Shown: piece by piece, positions 34,672 to 44,472 of the stretch
Layout of the letters: each line of letters opens with the position of its first letter
How positions within the stretch are numbered: position 1 is the first letter of the stretch
Notes under the pieces: generated by a model
Databases searched by the model: none
What the model saw: only the letters and a program-made list of their open reading frames with translations
Told to the model about the DNA's origin: nothing
NCBI GenBank assembly: GCA_018714685.1
Contig: DVNC01000029.1
Coordinates: 1 to 64,000 of the forward strand
Reading direction: 5' to 3'
DNA: 64,000 nucleotides
DNA from: Scatocola faecipullorum
Lineage (GTDB): Bacteria; Pseudomonadota; Alphaproteobacteria; RF32; CAG-239
Translations under genes and position numbers: made by a program

Positions 34672-36363
34672 TTATCGGTTGTCGGCTGTTTTTTGGCAGG
34701 TGACCATAATTGAACCGTCTGATAACAGCGATGATAAAACTTCGACCGACGAATTGTCGCTGCGAACCAGGCGAAAGGTCTTGGTCGTTGCATTCATCAA
34801 ATGAGTAATGATGTCGTTTTTCAGCGCCTGCCAGTCTTCGACATTGCCGAAATATCGCTGATGGGCATCCCATAATTCGGCGATACTGGGCTCTTTTTGC
34901 AAAAAGATCTCCGGTAACGACCAAAGTTTCAGATAAGCCTGATTATAAAATTTTAAACGCCCGTTAGAACCAAAGATAACCACTCCGTCAAACAAATTGT
35001 CTAACACTTCCTGCTGCACGGCTAACAAAGAGTTATAAGCCCGCCGAGTGGCCAAACGGTCGGAAACATCCTCAAAGGCAAAAATCAGCCCGCCCATCGG
35101 ATGCGGAGCGCGCACCCGGCGGATGGTATTGCCGTTCGGCAGGTGCAACAAGTCTTCTTTAGGTTCGATAATTGTTGAAAAGTCTTTTTGTTCGTCTGCC
35201 TTATACAGCCTGAAATCGGGAACTTCGGGCAGCATTCTCTTTTCTCGGATAACGTCGAGAAAAGCGGCATAGCTGGGCTGGCTCTCCAGCCATATATCTT
35301 CCAGTCCCCAGAACGAGGCGAAAGATTTGTTGTAAAAAGCCAGTTTAAAATTATTGTTAAAAACGGCAAATGCCGTCCCCAGCGTCCCGAGAATTTCCAA
35401 ATGGGCGTCTTGATGCAGCTTAAAGTTTCTTTTCAGTTCATCCAATTCGGTCACGTCTATCAATGCGCCGGCCAGACAAATTTTATCCAAACTCTGTTCG
35501 GCGTGAAAAGGCGCTTCGATAGCCTCATAACTCCGTCTTTCGCCGTCTTTAATCACTCGGACGGTTTGTTTCCTTGTCCGGTTGGCGGCCTGTGCCTGCA
35601 ATGCCAGATTGCCGGAAACGCTTTCATTGTTGACGCTCATAATTTCAGCCTGTTTGGCAATAATGTCTTCTTTACTGCTTTCCCGGGTAAATTCCTGATA
35701 TTTTTTGTTAACCAGCACCAGCCGCAATTTTTCGTCCCTCAGCCAGACGGGATAGGCAAGATTGTCAATCAGGTCCTCCAGCTGCCGGATTTTATCAAAA
35801 GCCTGCTTTTTCTCTTCTTCCAGATAGTCAATTTTATTGGTTTCGCGGCTCACGTCCCGAAACCAAATCATGTCGCAGTAAACGTTGCCGTCCTGACCGT
35901 TAATGCGTGAACCTGACAAATTCAAATGCCGGTTGCTGTTTTTTAATACAAATTCATCTTCAAAAGATATGCCGTCTTCTTTCAGACAAGCGACATATTT
36001 TCTGATTTTTCCGGCGTCCTCGCGGGTAAAACGATTAAGAATATCCTCAAAGACGGATGCCGTTCCTCCCGGAAGATTCATCAGAACGGCTAAACGGCGC
36101 GAGCAGCGTTCTTTAACCGTTTTACAGGGGTCATTGACTTTCTCGTCGGGATAAATAAAAGCAAAATAACCGTCTTTGGACGCATAGAGTGTTTCGGCAT
36201 AACGTTCGCGATCCCGGTTCAGAAAATAATTTTTTTGCCGCAGTTTCAAAATGTTAATTCCCTGCGCTCCCATCAAAATCAGCAGCACGGCCAAACCCAG
36301 CCCCAGTGTGTACCAGAGTTCGGGGGCGGCATAAAACATGTCAATCAGCAGAGCTTCGTTCAT
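34672..36363 (-). CDS. Membrane multi-PAS sensor protein lacking kinase domain
   Basis: 563 residues. One N-terminal membrane segment (YTLGLGLAVLLILMGAQGI), then about four PAS-like modules; the clearest are IDNLAYPVWLRDEKLRLVLVNKKY, LGTAFAVFNNNFKLAFYNKSFASFWG and LFDGVVIFGSNGRLKFYNQAYLKLW. It looks like the sensory half of the multi-PAS histidine kinases of alphaproteobacteria, but it stops where HisKA would begin, and the following 130 bases contain no kinase remnant. Either a truncated sensor or a scaffold that works with another kinase. Confidence 0.75.
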   Translation of the reverse strand: MNEALLIDMFYAAPELWYTLGLGLAVLLILMGAQGINILKLRQKNYFLNRDRERYAETLYASKDGYFAFIYPDEKVNDPCKTVKERCSRRLAVLMNLPGGTASVFEDILNRFTREDAGKIRKYVACLKEDGISFEDEFVLKNSNRHLNLSGSRINGQDGNVYCDMIWFRDVSRETNKIDYLEEEKKQAFDKIRQLEDLIDNLAYPVWLRDEKLRLVLVNKKYQEFTRESSKEDIIAKQAEIMSVNNESVSGNLALQAQAANRTRKQTVRVIKDGERRSYEAIEAPFHAEQSLDKICLAGALIDVTELDELKRNFKLHQDAHLEILGTLGTAFAVFNNNFKLAFYNKSFASFWGLEDIWLESQPSYAAFLDVIREKRMLPEVPDFRLYKADEQKDFSTIIEPKEDLLHLPNGNTIRRVRAPHPMGGLIFAFEDVSDRLATRRAYNSLLAVQQEVLDNLFDGVVIFGSNGRLKFYNQAYLKLWSLPEIFLQKEPSIAELWDAHQRYFGNVEDWQALKNDIITHLMNATTKTFRLVRSDNSSVEVLSSLLSDGSIMVTCQKTADNR

Positions 36364-36480
36364 TTTTCACGCGATTTAACCATAAAATTATTGTATCTGC
36401 TCTGAATCTATAATATAAAACAAAATAATAAAACCCTAAAAACGGTTAATTGAACAAAAAACTGACAGGCAAAACCTAAG

Positions 36481-37143
36481 ATGTACACGATAGCTTTTGA
36501 CACGACCGCCGCCAGCTGCTCGGTCGCTTTAATGAAAGATGACAAACTGCTCGACAGCTTTGTTGAAGAAATGGATTTCGGCCAGGCGGAAGTCCTGATT
36601 CCTGCCATTCGGGACTTGTTGGCCAAACACAATCTGGAGGTTCGTGATTTGGGATTAATGGTTGTCTGCGTCGGGCCGGGTTCTTTCACCGGTGTCCGTT
36701 CCAGCATTTCTGCCGCCCGCGCCTTTGGCTTGGCCTGCCCGCAAATGGTTGTCGGCGGCGTTTCGTCTTTTGATGCCTATGCTTATGCTTTGTCGTGGAA
36801 TCCTGAGGAAATAGCTCCGGTTAATGCGGTTATTATCGAAACCAAACGCGAAGATTTTTACTATCAGTTGTTTGATGAGCACTTAAATAAAATCAGTGAT
36901 CCCTCTGCCGCCGTGCGTGATGACATCATAGCCGCTTTGCGTGATAAAAAAGTGACTTTTGTTGGTGACGGTGTCGAGCGTTTTCTTGCTTCGCCGACCG
37001 GTTTAAGCATCCACGCAATAGTAATGAAACCGCATCTGGATGTTGAAGACCTGGCGCGTTGCGGCCTGCGCAAGTTCAATCGTAAAACGACCGATTATCC
37101 TAAACCGCTTTATCTCCGGGCGCCGGACGTTTGCGTTAAATAA
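36481..37143 (+). CDS. tsaB: tRNA threonylcarbamoyladenosine biosynthesis protein TsaB
   Basis: 220 residues, ASKHA fold. Starts MYTIAFDTTAASCSVALM; VCVGPGSFTGVRSSISAARAFGLA is the family signature. Works with TsaD and TsaE to make t6A37 on ANN-decoding tRNAs. The usual neighbour rimI is not present here. Ends 2 bases before the convergent unknown gene. Confidence 0.92.
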   Translation: MYTIAFDTTAASCSVALMKDDKLLDSFVEEMDFGQAEVLIPAIRDLLAKHNLEVRDLGLMVVCVGPGSFTGVRSSISAARAFGLACPQMVVGGVSSFDAYAYALSWNPEEIAPVNAVIIETKREDFYYQLFDEHLNKISDPSAAVRDDIIAALRDKKVTFVGDGVERFLASPTGLSIHAIVMKPHLDVEDLARCGLRKFNRKTTDYPKPLYLRAPDVCVK

Positions 37144-37145
37144 CT

Positions 37146-37649
37146 CTAATCGCCGCTGTAACGGCTTTGAAAACGTTTCCATACCGGCAGCGTTGCTTCC
37201 GCATGGCGTTCCAGCATTACCCGTTCCTCTTTGCGCCGTCGTCGCTCAAGTTCTTCCTTTGCTTCTTGGCTGACCCGGGCCGCAATTGCCGAAGAGGGGT
37301 CAAGTTTGGCATAGTGCTCAACATCAGTCAGATACATCTGCAAAGAGGAGTCTTTGCCTTGAGCTTTCATTTGAGCAAAAACCTGCAAAACTTTGTCTGT
37401 CAGCAGGGCTTTCAAATCTGTTGCGGAATTTTTGAGAACCTCTGCCGCAATGGTAAAACGCGGGCCTGAATCCAGATCATCCAAATACATTGAACCGCCG
37501 ATTTGCCGCATATCCTTAACTTCGGGATGTTCCATCTGCAAACTCCAAAACATATTCTGATGCAGACCTTTTTCCGCTTTGTGAATTGCCGCATAAATTT
37601 CGTTTTTTTCCTGCGATATGCCGCAAACAACCCGGTATAAGCTTGTCAT
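37146..37649 (-). CDS. Protein of unknown function (167 aa)
   Basis: Start at the ATG at 37649, with GAGGG 4 bases upstream; in-frame starts at 37670 and 37727 are possible. Soluble, with a Glu/Arg-rich C-terminal helix (QEAKEELERRRRKEERVMLERHAE). Family not recognised. Confidence 0.6.
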   Translation of the reverse strand: MTSLYRVVCGISQEKNEIYAAIHKAEKGLHQNMFWSLQMEHPEVKDMRQIGGSMYLDDLDSGPRFTIAAEVLKNSATDLKALLTDKVLQVFAQMKAQGKDSSLQMYLTDVEHYAKLDPSSAIAARVSQEAKEELERRRRKEERVMLERHAEATLPVWKRFQSRYSGD

Positions 37650-37754
37650 TTTCCCTCTTATCTTAAACATTCCTCCATGCCAGCATAACTTATCGGGAAT
37701 ATCTTGTCTATTAAATAAAACACTCACTTTTACCTCTCAGAAGTATTTAAAAAC

Positions 37755-37787
37755 AAAAAACCACCCGATTAAGGGTGGTTTTTTTGC
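37755..37787. terminator. dnaK terminator (bidirectional)
   Basis: AAAACCACCC hairpin with GGGTGGTTTTTTT on both strands, 15 bases after the dnaK stop. Confidence 0.88.
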
Positions 37788-37801
37788 AGTTAAACTAAGG
37801 A

Positions 37802-39715
37802 TTATTTAACTTCTTCAAAATCAGCATCAACGACTTTCTCATCGCCGTTGCCGGACTGAGCCTGACCTGCATCGGCACCGGCTTCCGTTCCGGCAGCGCC
37901 GGTTCCGGCCTCCGGCTGCTTATACATGGCTTCGCCCAGTTTCAGGGAAGCCTGCATTAAGCTTTCGGTCTTTTCTTTGATAACCGACAAATCGTCAGCT
38001 TCAATCGCGGTCTTCAGAGCTTTGATTTCATCTTCAATCTTCGTTTTGTCAGCCGCAGAAATCTTGTCACCGTGTTCTTTTAATGTTTTTTCGGTGGCGT
38101 GAACCAAACCTTCGGCCTGATTCTTGGCTTCGACCAGCTCTTTTTTCTGCTTATCGGCTTGAGCGTTGGCCTCGGCATCTTTAACCATCTTTTCGATATC
38201 GGCGTCAGACAAACCGCCGCTGGCCTGAATACGGATGGCCTGTTCTTTGTTGGTGGCTTTGTCTTTGGCGGAAACGTTTACGATACCGTTGGCATCAATG
38301 TCAAACGTAACTTCAATCTGCGGCATGCCGCGCGGTGCCGGTGGAATACCGACCAAATCAAACTGGCCGAGCAGTTTGTTGTCGGCAGCCATTTCGCGCT
38401 CGCCTTGGAAGACGCGAATGGTAACCGCGGTCTGACCGTCTTCCGCCGTAGAGAAGACCTGCGATTTGCGGGTCGGAATGGTGGTGTTGCGGTCAATCAA
38501 GCGGGTGAACACGCCGCCCAGAGTTTCAATACCCAAAGACAACGGGGTAACGTCCAGCAGCAGAACGTCTTTGACATCACCCATCAATACGCCGCCCTGA
38601 ATAGCCGCGCCGACGGCAACAACCTCATCCGGGTTAACGCCTTTATGCGGCTCTTTGCCGAAGATTTCCTTAACTTTTTCCTGAACTTTCGGCATACGAG
38701 TCATACCGCCGACCAGAATAACTTCGCTGATTTCGTTGGCTTTCAGTCCGGCATCGGCCAAAGCTTTCTGGCAGGGGGCAACCGTGCGGTCAATCAGGTC
38801 TTCAACCAAAGATTCTAATTTTGCGCGGGTCAGTTTGATGTTCAGGTGTTTTGGCCCGGTTGCGTCTGCGGTAATGAACGGCAGGTTGATTTCGGTCTGG
38901 GTGGTTGAAGAAAGTTCAATCTTGGCTTTTTCGGCAGCTTCTTTCAGACGTTGCAAAGCCAGGCGGTCATTTTTCAAATCAATGCCGGATTCTTTCTTGA
39001 ATTCGTCTGTCAGATAGCTGACCAGGCGCTGGTCAAAGTCTTCACCGCCGAGGAAAGTATCGCCGTTGGTAGATTTAACTTCAAACACGCCGTCGCCGAT
39101 TTCCAAAATGGAAATATCGAACGTACCGCCGCCCAGGTCATAAACGGCAATTGTTCCGTTGGCTTTTTTATCCATGCCGTAAGCCAAAGCTGCCGCCGTC
39201 GGTTCGTTGATGATACGCAGAACATCAAGACCGGCAATTTTACCGGCGTCTTTGGTGGCCTGCCGCTGAGAGTCGTTAAAGTAAGCCGGAACGGTAATAA
39301 CAGCTTTTTCAATCTTTTCGCCTAAATAACTTTCGGCATATTCCTTGATTTTCTGCAGAACGATTGCGGAAATCTGTGACGGAGCATATTTCTGGCCTTT
39401 GACTTCAACCCAGGCATCGCCGTTGTCGCCTTCAACGATTTTAAACGGAACAAGCTTCTTGTCTTTTTCGACTTCGGGAGAATTAAACCGGCGGCCGATC
39501 AAACGCTTAATTGCAAACAGGGTGTTTTCCGGGTTGGTAACAGCCTGACGTTTTGCCGGAAAGCCGACCAAACGTTCGGTATCGGTAAACGCGACCATGG
39601 ACGGCGTGGTGCGGGCGCCTTCAGAGTTTTCAAGAACCTTGGCTTCGCCGCCTTCCATCACTGCAAAGCAGGAGTTGGTCGTACCTAAGTCAATACCAAT
39701 TACTTTATTGCTCAT
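37802..39715 (-). CDS. dnaK: Chaperone DnaK (Hsp70)
   Basis: 637 residues from the ATG at 39715 (MSNKVIGIDLGTTNS), with AAGGA 8 bases upstream; an ATG nine bases earlier is too close to that site. ATPase-domain motifs IDLGTTNSC, VYDLGGGTFDISIL and ILVGGMTRMPKV, then the peptide-binding domain and helical lid, ending VDADFEEVK. The upstream heat-shock promoter indicates RpoH control. dnaJ is not adjacent but 5 kb away on the other strand. Confidence 0.98.
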   Translation of the reverse strand: MSNKVIGIDLGTTNSCFAVMEGGEAKVLENSEGARTTPSMVAFTDTERLVGFPAKRQAVTNPENTLFAIKRLIGRRFNSPEVEKDKKLVPFKIVEGDNGDAWVEVKGQKYAPSQISAIVLQKIKEYAESYLGEKIEKAVITVPAYFNDSQRQATKDAGKIAGLDVLRIINEPTAAALAYGMDKKANGTIAVYDLGGGTFDISILEIGDGVFEVKSTNGDTFLGGEDFDQRLVSYLTDEFKKESGIDLKNDRLALQRLKEAAEKAKIELSSTTQTEINLPFITADATGPKHLNIKLTRAKLESLVEDLIDRTVAPCQKALADAGLKANEISEVILVGGMTRMPKVQEKVKEIFGKEPHKGVNPDEVVAVGAAIQGGVLMGDVKDVLLLDVTPLSLGIETLGGVFTRLIDRNTTIPTRKSQVFSTAEDGQTAVTIRVFQGEREMAADNKLLGQFDLVGIPPAPRGMPQIEVTFDIDANGIVNVSAKDKATNKEQAIRIQASGGLSDADIEKMVKDAEANAQADKQKKELVEAKNQAEGLVHATEKTLKEHGDKISAADKTKIEDEIKALKTAIEADDLSVIKEKTESLMQASLKLGEAMYKQPEAGTGAAGTEAGADAGQAQSGNGDEKVVDADFEEVK

Positions 39716-39770
39716 ATTTTTCATCCTTATTGTTGTATAAAAAACTTTCTCAAAATCTTTCTAACAACTT

Positions 39771-39800
39771 ATATAGGAAGCCGTCTTCACATAAGCAAGA
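39771..39800 (-). promoter_or_regulatory. RpoH-type heat-shock promoter of dnaK
   Basis: On the minus strand CTTG (39796-39799), 18 bases, then CCTATAT (39771-39777). This matches the alphaproteobacterial sigma-32 consensus of CTTG and CyTATnT. It lies 55 bases upstream of the dnaK start. Confidence 0.8.
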
Positions 39801-39845
39801 CTTGAAATAACTTTTTTGAAAAATTTTTACCCTCGGAAAAAGAGC

Positions 39846-41345
39846 TTAATAATTGCTCTGCCGTCCGGAAATTTCGTAGCCGGTATAACCGTCCACTACC
39901 GAGTTGGCAAAAGCAAAATCGGTTGAGTTGCAGGAATGAATGCGGTAAAGGGTTTCACCCTGTTCCACCGGATCGCCCACTTTTTTGAGCAAATCCAGCC
40001 CGGCCCCCGGATATTGCCCGGCCCCAGCCCAAACGCCGATTTTGTTGATGCGGGAATTGTCAATTGCTTCCACCACGCCGCTTACGTTGGAGATGATGTC
40101 CCGGGTCAGATGTCCGAGCTGCGGCTGCGGAGCTTTTCCTTGAGCATGAATAATCCGGTTCATCACTTCCAGCGCGCGGCCGGAAGTCAGAATCTCTTTG
40201 GCAACGTGATATCCTTGTCCGCCGCGCAGTTTAGGGTCAAATTCCAGCAGGCGCCCGGCCAGAAAAAGAGATTTTTCCAGCAAATCCTGCGGCGCATCTT
40301 CTTTGTTGCGCAGAACTTTCATTACGTCCCGCGCTTCCAGCACCGCCCCGACGCCGTTGCCGATCGGCTCGCTGCCGTCGGTAATCACCACGTCAATTTC
40401 CATTGACAGCATATCGCCCACATATTCAATCAGTTTCCGCAGGCGCATGGCTTCATTGGTGCTCTTAATGCGTGATTTCGGGCCGACCGGAATGTCAATC
40501 AGCAGGTGGGTCACACCGGCTGCCAGCTTGATTGCCAAAATCGAGGAAGCGATATGCTCCTGCTGAATCAGGCCGATTTGCCGCTCAACCGAAGAAATCA
40601 GCTTGCTGGCTTCGGCGATGTTCAATCCGTCGTAACAGGCGATTGCCGCCCGGTTTTCTTTCACCAGGCTGCGAAAAGTCCGGTCGTCCAGATCAACGTT
40701 GGCCAGCACGCTCATCGTGTCGGCCACGCCGGCACAGGAGGTCAGCGAACGGGCGGATGTTTTGGGCATCGGCAGACCGTAAGCGCCGACAATCGCCGTA
40801 ATGATAATATCGGTTTTGTTGCCGGGAACTCCGCCCAGACAATGGTGGTCAACCACAATTCCCTCATTGTCCCAGTGAAAGACGTTGTCGCCGACCAGAG
40901 CTTCCGTCAGAGCCAAAACTTCCGGCGCACTCATGAATGAGCCGCTGGCTACCAGAAAAGAAGCAATATCCATATTGGAATAGCGCCGTGCGGTAATATC
41001 GTTGATGATTGAACTGTATTCGCCGGAGCTTAAAATATTGCCGGCAATTTTACGTTTGACCGAGGCCAGGCTCGGCGGCGGAGTTGACAGCGAAATGGAG
41101 ATATTGGCACCCTCCGGCAGGTTGATTTGTTCAAAAGCCTCGTTATTCAGGGCAATCTCGGTCGGTTTGACCAGCTTGGCGTCGTCAACCACCTGCAAAA
41201 AGGCATAAACGGTTTTAACCCCTCCGTGAATTTCTATTTTTGTCAGGGCATTGATGTCATCCACTTTGTAAGCGACACAGTCTTTGTGCAGATAAGCCAG
41301 ATTTTCATTAAAAGAACTGACCGGAAGATGTTTTAAGCTCAGCAT
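39846..41345 (-). CDS. Thymidine phosphorylase/AMP phosphorylase family protein
   Basis: 499 residues. The phosphate-binding region reads GGVPGNKTDIIITAIVGAYG, and MPKTSARSLTSCAGVADTM follows. This PGNKT/KTSxR pattern belongs to the long archaeal-type AMP phosphorylase/thymidine phosphorylase 2 branch rather than to E. coli DeoA. A helical N-terminal extension (1-100) also fits that branch. Expected reaction is phosphorolysis of a nucleoside or nucleoside monophosphate; the substrate cannot be fixed from sequence. Its position beside dnaK tells nothing about function. Confidence 0.8.
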   Translation of the reverse strand: MLSLKHLPVSSFNENLAYLHKDCVAYKVDDINALTKIEIHGGVKTVYAFLQVVDDAKLVKPTEIALNNEAFEQINLPEGANISISLSTPPPSLASVKRKIAGNILSSGEYSSIINDITARRYSNMDIASFLVASGSFMSAPEVLALTEALVGDNVFHWDNEGIVVDHHCLGGVPGNKTDIIITAIVGAYGLPMPKTSARSLTSCAGVADTMSVLANVDLDDRTFRSLVKENRAAIACYDGLNIAEASKLISSVERQIGLIQQEHIASSILAIKLAAGVTHLLIDIPVGPKSRIKSTNEAMRLRKLIEYVGDMLSMEIDVVITDGSEPIGNGVGAVLEARDVMKVLRNKEDAPQDLLEKSLFLAGRLLEFDPKLRGGQGYHVAKEILTSGRALEVMNRIIHAQGKAPQPQLGHLTRDIISNVSGVVEAIDNSRINKIGVWAGAGQYPGAGLDLLKKVGDPVEQGETLYRIHSCNSTDFAFANSVVDGYTGYEISGRQSNY

Positions 41346-41420
41346 GCCATACCCTTTATTAAAAAACAGATTATTTTTTTAATATAAGGCCATTGTAGTT
41401 TATGTTTGGTTAAAACGCAA

Positions 41421-41452
41421 AAAAAACCGGAGACAGAACCTCCGGTTTTTTC
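41421..41452 (-). terminator. Terminator of 936-aa gene
   Basis: AAACCGGAG-GTTCTGT-CTCCGGTTT hairpin with T residues on the minus strand, directly after the stop. Confidence 0.88.
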
Positions 41453-41453
41453 T

Positions 41454-44264
41454 TTATTTGTTGTGTCCGCCTTTAAAGCGTCCGATTATTTTTGAGAAAA
41501 TGCCTTTAACCGGTTTTTTGCCGGGCTTGTTTTCGTAGTTCGGCCCGAATTCGACTGCCAGGGCATCTTTGGATGCTTCCGGATTGACACCGTCGATAAC
41601 CGGTTCATAAATGCCGTTGCCGAGACGCTCGTCAAGAGATGTCGTCGGCGAAACCTGACCTTGCTGCGGCGGTACGGTCCGACCCGGTGTTTTGTCTTGC
41701 GGCGGCAAATCGGTTCCGCCCGGAACTTTACCCTGAGAAGGAAGTTTATCCTGCGGCGGAACAATTACTTTGTTCACCGTTGCCCAGAAATGGCCGCGGG
41801 CGCCGACGCGTTCGTTCAGTTTCAGCATCTGCGCCTGATACTGTTCGTCATAAGGAATAGCCGGAACAAACACGCCCGGTTCGGCAGGAATGGTCACTTC
41901 TTTGGTTTCCCAATGGCCGCTGCCGGCTTTTTCGTCAATAATGACGCCGTGCGGTTTGCCGGTATCGTAAGAATAAAGCTCTTCCGGTTTAATCCCGACG
42001 TCAACCAGGGCATGCCCCTGCGGGCTGGAGGCAAATTGCAGATTATGCAGCAGGCGGCCGTCGGTGGCGTTCATCGGCTCGCCGGCCAGAACTTTGTCCA
42101 GCAGCTGCTGCGGATTAACCGAATAGTTGCCGTCCTTGCAGGTAAAGGCCTCGCCTACCGTGCGTCCCGAACCGTCATTGAGCGGATGATCCGGATTGGC
42201 ATATTCACGGGTGAAAGAAGCCAGTTTTTTCAGCATAACTTCTTCGCTGCCTTCTTCCCAGCCCTGTTTGGTCATTTGCTCTCGGATAGAACGGGTTGCC
42301 GCTTCATGCTCTTCTTCGCTGTACCAGGCACGGTTTTCGTAATTGTCCGGATTGTTGTAATCGGCAACGGTATGTCCTTTGCCGACATATTCAAAATGGC
42401 GGCTGGGCGTTTCGTTGAATTTTTCGGCACTTTGAATGTCTTTCTCGCTGTAACTGAAAGATTTATGCGCTTCCTTATCCTGTACCCATTCGCCGGTTTC
42501 AATAGTGCGGCCGAACTGGTTATCCAGCCAAGAACCGAACCCGGTCGCCTGCAAAGCGTGGCTGGTAATCGAGGCGGCGGCGTAAGTCGTAACCGCGGTT
42601 ACCGAAGCGGCCGCGGCGGCTTTCCCGGCCGCTTTCCAGAATTTGTCGCCTTCCTTGCGCTTTTCCATAAAGGTTTTCACGGCGGTGCGTCCGGCATTCA
42701 GTCCCATCGCCGCTTTGCCCAGCCAAGGCATGCCCAAAGCAGTTCCGGTTGCGGAAATGGCGGTAATGGCAACGTCGATGCCGTGTTTCTTCATAAAGCC
42801 CATAAAGCCGAATTTTTCACCCCGGGCTTTAGCCTCTTTGCTGGCTTTTCTGTAACTTTTGATCAGGCGGACTGCCGCATAGCCGGCACAAACGCCGGCC
42901 ATCACCATGGCGCCGTAAGGCTGAACATGGGTCAGCGTCATACCCAGCGCCGCCATCGGTGCCGAGCGCAAACAGTTGTTGCGCATAACTTTGGTTAATT
43001 TTTTCGTCTGGGAATAGGCCGGGTCAAAACGCTCGATACAGGCCTTATCAAATTTTTTCACCCGTTTATACATCTGTCCCAAAACCGGAGCGGTATTGCC
43101 GATTTTCTTAGCCAAACGATCCATATAGCCCATTGAGCTGTTGGTATATTCGGCGTTATAGCCGATAAAACCGCTGTTGGAAACCTGATATTTCTGACCG
43201 TTCAGCAGTCCGGTTAACGCAGCCTGTGCCTGAGCCTGATTTTGCGCCATGGCAAATTCGCTGCCCATAACCAAGGCGCCGATGCGCGTGGCGGCCACTT
43301 TGGCAACTTCGGCGCTGACCATGTCTTCGGTGATGTCGGCTTTGCTGCCCGCCAAATTACGGGCGGCTTCGGCTTTGATTGTTTCAACCAGCAGAGCCTG
43401 CTGGGCTTTTTGGTCTTTTTCCGGTTTGCCGTCGGCATCCATAAATTCCAAATTGCCCAATACGGTGGCGATATTGGGGTCTAACGGCAGTTTATCCGCC
43501 ATTTTTGATGCTTTTTTGTAATTCAGCTCGACTTTGGCTAAATCTGCCGGTGTTAAGTCTTTCAGGCCGTGAGCCTCGTCATAAATGGCGATCTGCGGTT
43601 CCAGAATATCTCTGCGGATTCCGGCGGTAAGAGGTGTCGGCTGGCCGTTGGGTGCCTTTTTATCGGCATAATCAAGCATGAGATTGACACCGTCATAAAC
43701 GTCGGCAATGTTGGTCTGGTCTATAACGATTTTGCCTGAAGCTATTTCATTGATGGTCAGAGCAATTTCTTCATTGACCATATTAAATTGAGAAGTCAGA
43801 GCCTGCTTGGTAGCGGCATTATCGGTCTGGCTGATAAGTTCTTCCAGTTTTTGTGCCGTGGCAACCAGTTTTTTGGGCGGAAAGTTTTCCAAAAGCTGTT
43901 TTTTGGCCTGATTGCTGAGCGTGAGAAACTGGCTGTTTTCTTCGGGAGTAAAGCTGTCTAAAATCGTATCTATGGTGTCCCGGCGTTTCTGCGGCGGCAT
44001 TTTTGCCAGATTGGCCGGTGCTTTGTTCATGGCCGTCAAAACGTTCATGTTGATATTGTCAAGCGTCAGCTGCCATTCGTCGGAATTGCGTCCGCGGTTA
44101 AGCTGATTTAAGCGTTCAACGCGTGCCTGTTTAAAAAAGTTTTCTTCAAATTCTTTCTTTTCTGCCGGGGTCATTGCCGCATATCTCTGAGCAACCTCCT
44201 GATTGTCTTCCAGATATTTGGCAAATATTTCCATGTTCTTGGATGTTTTGTTCTCAGCCATCAT
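41454..44264 (-). CDS. Large protein of unknown function (936 aa)
   Basis: Family not recognised. The N-terminal 400 residues are helical and charged. A central region (about 425-600) has hydrophobic Ala/Gly-rich segments (AALGMTLTHVQPYGAMVMAGVCAGYAAVRL, AAAAASVTAVTTYAAASI) that could insert in a membrane. The C-terminal 300 residues are hydrophilic, with a Pro/Gln-rich repeat (PPQDK, PSQGK, PPQDK, PPQQGQ, about 860-895) and a basic tail. GGAG lies before the ATG. It may be an effector-like or envelope-associated protein; no evidence decides. Confidence 0.8.
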   Translation of the reverse strand: MMAENKTSKNMEIFAKYLEDNQEVAQRYAAMTPAEKKEFEENFFKQARVERLNQLNRGRNSDEWQLTLDNINMNVLTAMNKAPANLAKMPPQKRRDTIDTILDSFTPEENSQFLTLSNQAKKQLLENFPPKKLVATAQKLEELISQTDNAATKQALTSQFNMVNEEIALTINEIASGKIVIDQTNIADVYDGVNLMLDYADKKAPNGQPTPLTAGIRRDILEPQIAIYDEAHGLKDLTPADLAKVELNYKKASKMADKLPLDPNIATVLGNLEFMDADGKPEKDQKAQQALLVETIKAEAARNLAGSKADITEDMVSAEVAKVAATRIGALVMGSEFAMAQNQAQAQAALTGLLNGQKYQVSNSGFIGYNAEYTNSSMGYMDRLAKKIGNTAPVLGQMYKRVKKFDKACIERFDPAYSQTKKLTKVMRNNCLRSAPMAALGMTLTHVQPYGAMVMAGVCAGYAAVRLIKSYRKASKEAKARGEKFGFMGFMKKHGIDVAITAISATGTALGMPWLGKAAMGLNAGRTAVKTFMEKRKEGDKFWKAAGKAAAAASVTAVTTYAAASITSHALQATGFGSWLDNQFGRTIETGEWVQDKEAHKSFSYSEKDIQSAEKFNETPSRHFEYVGKGHTVADYNNPDNYENRAWYSEEEHEAATRSIREQMTKQGWEEGSEEVMLKKLASFTREYANPDHPLNDGSGRTVGEAFTCKDGNYSVNPQQLLDKVLAGEPMNATDGRLLHNLQFASSPQGHALVDVGIKPEELYSYDTGKPHGVIIDEKAGSGHWETKEVTIPAEPGVFVPAIPYDEQYQAQMLKLNERVGARGHFWATVNKVIVPPQDKLPSQGKVPGGTDLPPQDKTPGRTVPPQQGQVSPTTSLDERLGNGIYEPVIDGVNPEASKDALAVEFGPNYENKPGKKPVKGIFSKIIGRFKGGHNK

Positions 44265-44472
44265 TTTTCTCCCGAAAGGTTATTTTATAAAAAAATAACA
44301 CATTTTTTGTCTCTTTGCAATATAATTTTGTCTAAAACGGGTGAAACATATTGTAATTGTAGGGAAAAATGTTTAATTTTTATTTACTGGCTTGTCAAAG
44401 GCTTGCTTTTTCTTTATAAAGCCTCTAAATAAGTAAAAAACATTACGTTCACAAAAAAACGGCAGAAGAAAA

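Noticed and set aside
38099..38818. Plus-strand open frame of 239 codons opposite dnaK
   Set aside because: Antisense shadow of a highly conserved gene.
41661..42998. Plus-strand open frame of 445 codons opposite the 936-residue gene
   Set aside because: Phe/Gly/Arg-rich antisense shadow without ribosome site; the minus-strand gene has both ribosome site and terminator.
44390..44435. Heat-shock promoter for dnaJ
   Set aside because: CTTG elements are present, but neither pairs with a convincing CyTATnT at 17-18 bases.
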